Below are positions 4,798 to 8,328 of a stretch of 8,328 bases of DNA, in pieces; positions within the stretch are counted from its first letter, which is position 1, and each line of letters begins with the position of its first letter. The notes beneath the pieces are model-generated. The model did not search any database. It was not told the origin of the DNA and saw only the letters and a program-made list of their open reading frames with translations. Both the position numbers and the translations under genes were made by a program. Source of the stretch: an uncultured bacterium (GTDB lineage Bacteria; Cyanobacteriota; Vampirovibrionia; Gastranaerophilales; Gastranaerophilaceae); contig CACZPB010000103.1 of NCBI GenBank assembly GCA_902782905.1, positions 1-8,328 on the forward strand, in the 5' to 3' direction.

Positions 4798-6693
4798 CTA
4801 CTCAATATATTTTCCGTCAAAGAGGTCTAAAATCATTTTTTCCTGATCAGATTCTATACGTTTTTCTTTATCTTCCTTTTTTTCAAACTCTTCTGTTTTT
4901 TCAACCGGTTGAGGCTTAACCTGAACTACAACTGCCTCTGATTTTGGTTCGCTCTTTAGCTCATTTATCTTTAGCTCATTGTTTTTTTTTACACTCACAG
5001 GCGCAACCTTGACCTTTGACTTATATTCAGCCAAAGCAACATCGTCACCTTTCGGAAGCCTTATAACAACTTTTGTACCATTTTGATTAAAAATAACATC
5101 GGCTGCCTTTTCTATCATTTCTTTTTTATTGGCAGAAGATACTTGAGCTATAAGTTTATCATTTTTGAAAGTAATAATAACTTCATCTTTAGCCAATTTT
5201 ACGGGAGTTGCCAAGTTTAGAAGGGCTCTGGTTGCAGGGCTCTTTATATTTGCAAGAAGAGCCTCCCATAAAGATTGGATATCGTCCCCTGTAGGCTTCT
5301 TTGAGATTGGAGGAGGAGTAAAGTCATCCTCTTTTGAGAATACTTCAGCAGTATCTTCAGGTTTCGCTTTTTCGTTTGCTGCATTTACATCATTTGCTCC
5401 CCCGTTTACTTCCCCGTTTACCCCCTCATTTAGCACTTCCGGCATTTCAGAAGGCTGGACAGGCGCAGGACGAGTAATCGGCGGTTGAGGTTGAGGCTTA
5501 TTCACTTGTGGAAGCGGTCTTGCAGACATTTGAGTAGCACCAGACTCAAGCATTTTTACTCTGTTTTGCAAATCCAAAAGTGTTGTATTTTCTGTCATAT
5601 TAGCTAAATCAATCATTCCGACTTCCAACCATAAATGCTGATTAGATGCCAGTTTAACCTCTTTTATGTAATATGAAATCTTTTCTAAAAGAAATACAAT
5701 TTGCTGGACTTCAAGCTTATCTTTTTGTTTCAAAAGTTCTGCTATTTGGGGCTCATTTAAGCCGGTTAGTTCACTCAGGAGCTCTTTTTTGCAGTTTTTG
5801 ACTATCAGTAAATTTTTAAAATATTCAGACAAATTAGTTAAAATTTGCAGAGGTTCATTTCCTGCATTATATATTTCATTTAGAATTTCTATGGCTTCAT
5901 TAGGAGAAGATGAAATAATTTTCTCACTCAGCTTATTTAAAATATCAAAAGAAATTCTGCCTAAAATAGAGTTAACGTCATCAGAGGTTATCTCTTTTGA
6001 CACTCCTAAAAGACTTAATTGATCAAGCAGCGAAATGCTGTCTCGCATACCGCCTGCGGAGTTTTTTGCAATTGTAAAGAGAGCATCATCAGATATGTTA
6101 ATTTTCTCTTTGTCAGAAATATATCTTAGATGCTTCACAATATCATCCGTTGTAATTCTTCTGAAATCGAATCTTTGACAGCGGCTTTTTATTGTATCCA
6201 AAACTTTGTGAACTTCTGTGGTTGCGAGAATAAATATAACATTTTCAGGCGGTTCTTCTAATGTCTTTAGAAGTGCATTAAAAGCATGGTTCGTAAGCAT
6301 GTGGACTTCGTCTATAATGTATATTTTATACTTGCCATGTACAGGAACATACTGAATTTTTTCAAGTATATTCTGCGTATCCTCAACTTTTCTGTTACTT
6401 GCAGCATCAATTTCTATAACATCAATCGGAACTGTATTTGTAATATCCCTGCAACTTTCGCACTCTCCGCAAGGATGTATTGTCGGCCCGTTTTTGCAGT
6501 TGAGTGATTTTGCAAGTATTCTTGCAGTAGAAGTTTTACCCGTGCCGCGGGGTCCTGTAAACAAAAATGCATGAGCAATTTTCCCAAGCTCTATAGCGCT
6601 TGTCAAAGTCTTCTTAATGTGCTCCTGACCTACAAGCATATCTAAAGTTTGCGGACGATACTTTCTATATAGAGGTACATAATTTTCGCTCAT
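4798..6693 (-). CDS. dnaX: DNA polymerase III subunits gamma/tau (clamp loader ATPase)
   Basis: A 631-residue AAA+ clamp-loader subunit that loads the beta clamp and bridges polymerase and helicase. Seen in order: the N-terminal LYRKYRPQTLDMLVGQ (8-23), Walker A GPRGTGKT (47-54), zinc cysteines C66, C75, C78 and C81, Walker B IIDEVHML (126-133), LLKTLEEPP, sensor-1 ATTE (157-160), the SRC box (170-172), and sensor-2 GGMRDSISLLDQ (214-225). Next come the oligomerisation region to about 385, a proline/asparagine-rich linker (391-446), a folded C-terminal domain (about 470-555), a charged tail and the ending ILDLFDGKYIE, which recalls the FGG-type terminus of other DnaX proteins. The start agrees with the family N-terminus, although no Shine-Dalgarno precedes it. 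Two A-runs near the end (4990-4982 and 4883-4877) could yield shorter gamma-like forms. First gene of the minus-strand operon. Confidence 0.97.
   Translation of the reverse strand: MSENYVPLYRKYRPQTLDMLVGQEHIKKTLTSAIELGKIAHAFLFTGPRGTGKTSTARILAKSLNCKNGPTIHPCGECESCRDITNTVPIDVIEIDAASNRKVEDTQNILEKIQYVPVHGKYKIYIIDEVHMLTNHAFNALLKTLEEPPENVIFILATTEVHKVLDTIKSRCQRFDFRRITTDDIVKHLRYISDKEKINISDDALFTIAKNSAGGMRDSISLLDQLSLLGVSKEITSDDVNSILGRISFDILNKLSEKIISSSPNEAIEILNEIYNAGNEPLQILTNLSEYFKNLLIVKNCKKELLSELTGLNEPQIAELLKQKDKLEVQQIVFLLEKISYYIKEVKLASNQHLWLEVGMIDLANMTENTTLLDLQNRVKMLESGATQMSARPLPQVNKPQPQPPITRPAPVQPSEMPEVLNEGVNGEVNGGANDVNAANEKAKPEDTAEVFSKEDDFTPPPISKKPTGDDIQSLWEALLANIKSPATRALLNLATPVKLAKDEVIITFKNDKLIAQVSSANKKEMIEKAADVIFNQNGTKVVIRLPKGDDVALAEYKSKVKVAPVSVKKNNELKINELKSEPKSEAVVVQVKPQPVEKTEEFEKKEDKEKRIESDQEKMILDLFDGKYIE
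4876..4882 (-). other. A AAA AAG heptamer in dnaX, candidate -1 ribosomal frameshift site
   Basis: At codons 604-606 the frame reads GAA AAA AAG, so A AAA AAG is in the same phase as the E. coli dnaX slippery heptamer. A -1 shift leads to GGA AGA TAA, a stop after two codons, removing the last 25 residues. I did not find an obvious stimulatory hairpin or an upstream Shine-Dalgarno-like element. In lysine-rich, AT-rich genes this heptamer can arise by chance. Confidence 0.3.
4982..4990 (-). other. A9 run in dnaX, candidate slippage site
   Basis: The minus strand reads GTA AAA AAA AAC at codons 568-571, a run of nine A. Gain of one A gives AAA AAA AAA CAA TGA. Loss of one A gives AAA AAA ACA ATG AGC TAA. 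Either change ends translation within a few codons, giving about 572-573 residues instead of 631. A nine-A run is also the transcriptional slippage site known in Thermus dnaX. Function here is inference. Confidence 0.4.
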
Positions 6694-6694
6694 A

Positions 6695-6710
6695 AGACTA
6701 GTCTATCATA
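6695..6710 (-). promoter_or_regulatory. Putative dnaX promoter -10 and adjacent palindrome
   Basis: On the minus strand TATGAT (6710-6705) is a good -10-like hexamer. Initiation 6-7 nt downstream would fall about 5 nt before the dnaX ATG, so the mRNA would be nearly leaderless, in line with the absence of a Shine-Dalgarno. No convincing -35 is visible. The perfect 10-bp palindrome AGACTAGTCT (6695-6704) lies between the -10 and the start codon and could be an operator; only one copy is seen. Confidence 0.4.
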
Positions 6711-6713
6711 AAA

Positions 6714-6742
6714 TTGCGTTTAGTAAAATTTTATATTAAAAT
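6714..6742 (+). promoter_or_regulatory. Putative amidase promoter
   Basis: TTGCGT (6714-6719) and TAAAAT (6737-6742) are separated by 17 bp, the standard sigma-70 spacing. The expected transcription start is at or within a base or two of the amidase ATG (6749), which fits the lack of any Shine-Dalgarno upstream. The hexamers are imperfect matches and AT-rich DNA offers many alternatives. Confidence 0.45.
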
Positions 6743-6748
6743 CCTTTT

Positions 6749-8077
6749 ATGAAGAGATTGCTTATTCTAATTATGTCGTTTTTTACACTGGTATCAAGCA
6801 CCTATGCGTTTGAACTTTTTTACCCTACGGAAAAAAACAGCATCTCTTCAGGCGAATATGCTTTTTTTGTCGGCAGAACCTTCGGCGGCGAATCAATTAA
6901 AATAAATGATGAGAGTATTTATGTCGCATCAAACGGCGCTTTTGCACATTCCGTAAAGCTTAGAGACGGAGAAAATCGAATAAAAATAAAATCAGATTAC
7001 GGAATTCAATTTTTTAAAATATACAAAACAACTAATGTGCAAAATGAACTTCCGACAGAAGAATTTGAGCCTCAACATGCTATAGTAAATTTTGACAATA
7101 CACCTCTTAGAAGTACGCCAATAGATGCAGGACTCAACAGAATGTCACACCTTTTTGCCGGCACAAATCTTTTAATCAACGGCTCTAATGGAAGTTTTTA
7201 CAGAGTGCTTCTTTCTGAAAATAAAGTCGGATGGATTGCCAAAGAGAGCGTTACATTAAGTGAATGCCTTCCGCTTCCTGCCGAGTTTATAACTATGGAC
7301 AGCACACGATTTAAAAATGCAATGATACAAACGATAACTATGTCTCAAAGGCTTCCATATACAATTGAAGACAGCGACAAGGAGATTATATTCAGAGTCT
7401 ACAACCCCTTCCTTTCAACAAACTCTGTATACAATCTGAACATTCCAAAACCAGAAAAATATACGTACAATGTCACTGTTGATAAAGGTAAATACACTTT
7501 TAAAGTAAAGAAATTAACCGAAAACGAAAACGACATTACAATAGCAATTGATGCCGGACACGGCGGAAGTGAGCGAGGTGCTATAGGATGTTTAGGAACG
7601 GAAGAAAAAACAATAAATCTAAAAATAGCACAAGAAACGGCTTCCGAACTTGCTAAAAAAGGATTTAACGTTGTTATGACAAGAGAATGCGACGGAGATT
7701 TGGCATTAAACGACAGAGTAAATATCGCAAAAGAAAAGGAAGCCGATATTTTCATAAGCATCCATCTGAATTCAATTCCTGCCAATCAGCAAATGGATAT
7801 TCATAAAACCAGAGGAACAGAGGTTTATTATTTTAACGATAACGCTAAGCGCTTAGCTGAAACACTGGAAAAAACAGTATCCTCATCTGCCGGCACAAAA
7901 AGAAACGGAATTTATCCGGCAAGTTTTGCAGTTATAAGACCGACTGATTATATAGGGGTTTTGGTAGAAGCGGCATATATGACAAACCCTCTGGATTCAA
8001 CTTTTTATACCACGGATAAATTTGCAAAAAATGTCGCAAAAGGTATTTCTAAAGGGATTTGTGAATTTATAAAGTAA
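6749..8077 (+). CDS. Exported N-acetylmuramoyl-L-alanine amidase (Amidase_3, AmiC-like) with SH3b-like domain
   Basis: A 442-residue zinc hydrolase that cleaves the bond between muramic acid and L-alanine in peptidoglycan, acting in cell separation or wall turnover outside the membrane. Seen: a signal peptide (MKRLLILIMSFF..., cleavage probably after STYA, residue 20); a beta-rich segment with an Ig-like G.F...V.L..G.N pattern (about 23-93); an SH3b-like domain (about 112-170, LRSTP ... VGWIAKESV); an unassigned beta-rich stretch (175-255); and a C-terminal Amidase_3 domain (263-442). Zinc ligands are H271 (DAGHGG), E286 (GTEEKT) and H339 (SIHLNS), and the catalytic glutamate is E407 (LVEAAYMTNP), so the enzyme looks active. 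There is no obvious LysM or choline-binding repeat. No Shine-Dalgarno precedes ATG 6749, and the promoter is placed for a leaderless transcript. It is divergent from dnaX and monocistronic within the window. Confidence 0.93.
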   Translation: MKRLLILIMSFFTLVSSTYAFELFYPTEKNSISSGEYAFFVGRTFGGESIKINDESIYVASNGAFAHSVKLRDGENRIKIKSDYGIQFFKIYKTTNVQNELPTEEFEPQHAIVNFDNTPLRSTPIDAGLNRMSHLFAGTNLLINGSNGSFYRVLLSENKVGWIAKESVTLSECLPLPAEFITMDSTRFKNAMIQTITMSQRLPYTIEDSDKEIIFRVYNPFLSTNSVYNLNIPKPEKYTYNVTVDKGKYTFKVKKLTENENDITIAIDAGHGGSERGAIGCLGTEEKTINLKIAQETASELAKKGFNVVMTRECDGDLALNDRVNIAKEKEADIFISIHLNSIPANQQMDIHKTRGTEVYYFNDNAKRLAETLEKTVSSSAGTKRNGIYPASFAVIRPTDYIGVLVEAAYMTNPLDSTFYTTDKFAKNVAKGISKGICEFIK

Positions 8078-8100
8078 CATTTTGTATAAAAGGTTACTTT
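8071..8100 (+). terminator. Hairpin overlapping the amidase stop codon, possible terminator
   Basis: AAAGTAAC (8071-8078), which contains the TAA stop, pairs perfectly with GTTACTTT (8093-8100). After one mismatch TTTT (8080-8083) pairs with AAAA (8088-8091) around a GTAT loop. The following bases are T-rich but interrupted (GGGTTGTGTTTGTTTT) and the stem is AT-rich, so termination would be weak. It may instead stabilise the mRNA end. Confidence 0.4.
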
Positions 8101-8124
8101 GGGTTGTGTTTGTTTTATTAAGTT

Positions 8125-8175
8125 CTTCATTTCTTTGTTCCTTTGTTTCGGGGGCAAAGGAACAAAGACACGAAG
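8125..8175. repeat. Long imperfect palindrome, 21-nt arms with 9-nt loop
   Basis: Arms 8125-8145 and 8155-8175 are complementary at 19 of 21 positions; the inner 14 bp (TCTTTGTTCCTTTG against CAAAGGAACAAAGA) are perfect. The loop is TTTCGGGGG. A shorter alternative pairing also exists between CTTTGTTTCG (8141-8150) and CGAAGCAAAG (8171-8180). No U-tract follows on either strand. The CTTTG/CAAAG composition is like repeated intergenic palindromes seen in many bacterial genomes, so I call it a dispersed repeat rather than a terminator. Confidence 0.6.
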
Positions 8176-8196
8176 CAAAGAAAAAAGGAAACACCG

Positions 8197-8328
8197 GATT
8201 GAATGGATAACCACATCAGCCTTCGGCTGAAAGATTGAATGGCTGGTTCGGCTTCGCCGAATCTCTTACGCGCCCTAGCGGGGCAGGGGAGTAAATGGAA
8301 TTGGCTTGTATTAGACCTACAAGTTTAG
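8197..8328. repeat. GC-rich cluster of small hairpins and a short direct repeat (repeat element or structured RNA)
   Basis: A 10-bp direct repeat GATTGAATGG occurs at 8197-8206 and 8233-8242. Each copy is followed by a hairpin with a 6-bp stem and the same TTC loop: TCAGCC/GGCTGA (8216-8230) and TTCGGC/GCCGAA (8247-8261). Further on are GCCC/GGGC (8272-8284) and CTTGTA/TACAAG around a 7-nt loop (8305-8323). The block 8241-8290 has 34 of 50 bases G or C, far above the rest of the window. No gene is evident; a 29-codon frame (8239-8328) ends exactly at the window edge. Likely a dispersed element that may continue to the right. Confidence 0.5.

Noticed and set aside
5385..5440. Asn/Gly/Val repeats in DnaX suspected of being an insertion
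   Set aside because: Reading frame is intact and the segment sits in the variable interdomain linker, where low-complexity sequence is normal.
7399..7785. 128-codon minus-strand open frame inside the amidase
   Set aside because: Antisense to the Amidase_3 catalytic domain; the serine/phenylalanine-rich product is typical of a shadow frame.
7997..8214. Two overlapping minus-strand open frames at the amidase 3' end
   Set aside because: They cross the amidase end and the palindrome, have no homology that I recognise and no Shine-Dalgarno; their frames arise from the repeat sequence.
8305..8323. 6-bp stem with 7-nt loop resembling a tRNA anticodon arm
   Set aside because: Loop TTAGACC lacks the expected purine after the anticodon, and no acceptor, D or T arms are found in the flanking sequence.

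Overview
The window is AT-rich bacterial chromosome with short intergenic gaps. It carries housekeeping and small-molecule metabolism genes and one cell-envelope enzyme. An exported N-acetylmuramoyl-L-alanine amidase, lysine-rich proteins and small membrane or exported hypothetical proteins point to an anaerobic-type bacterium with peptidoglycan. Overall style (low GC, compact operons, this mixture of genes) reminds me of gut Melainabacteria/Gastranaerophilales, but that is an impression, not something a single gene here proves. I see no phage, transposase, CRISPR or defence genes, and no clear undescribed multi-gene system.

Layout. (1) Positions 2-1579, plus strand: the 3' end of a four-carbon acid sugar kinase (DUF1537 family) followed by pdxA, separated by a 72-bp gap with small palindromes. 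A strong bidirectional terminator (1581-1611) closes this unit and also the opposing one. (2) Positions 6693-1619, minus strand: an apparent five-gene operon, dnaX - leuC - 161-aa membrane protein - mtnA - 94-aa exported protein. Gaps are 21, 64, 8 and 11 bp, and most of the genes have good Shine-Dalgarno sites. (3) Positions 6694-6748: a 55-bp divergent promoter region. (4) Positions 6749-8077, plus strand: an exported zinc amidase with an SH3b-like domain. (5) Positions 8078-8328: a non-coding tail packed with inverted repeats and a markedly GC-rich block, probably dispersed repeat elements.

How the genes fit together. The kinase-pdxA pair is a known functional pairing: the kinase phosphorylates a C4 sugar acid and the PdxA-type dehydrogenase oxidises and decarboxylates it. 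Alternatively PdxA makes pyridoxal phosphate precursors. The minus-strand operon joins DNA replication (clamp-loader tau/gamma), leucine biosynthesis (isopropylmalate dehydratase large subunit without its small subunit) and methionine salvage (methylthioribose-1-phosphate isomerase). This looks like co-transcription of unrelated housekeeping genes.

The points most worth a second look are: two A-runs near the 3' end of dnaX where slippage would end translation within a few codons, as in known tau/gamma systems; apparently leaderless divergent starts for dnaX and the amidase; a His-to-Gln change in the usual GHTE motif of PdxA; and the hairpin-rich tail.
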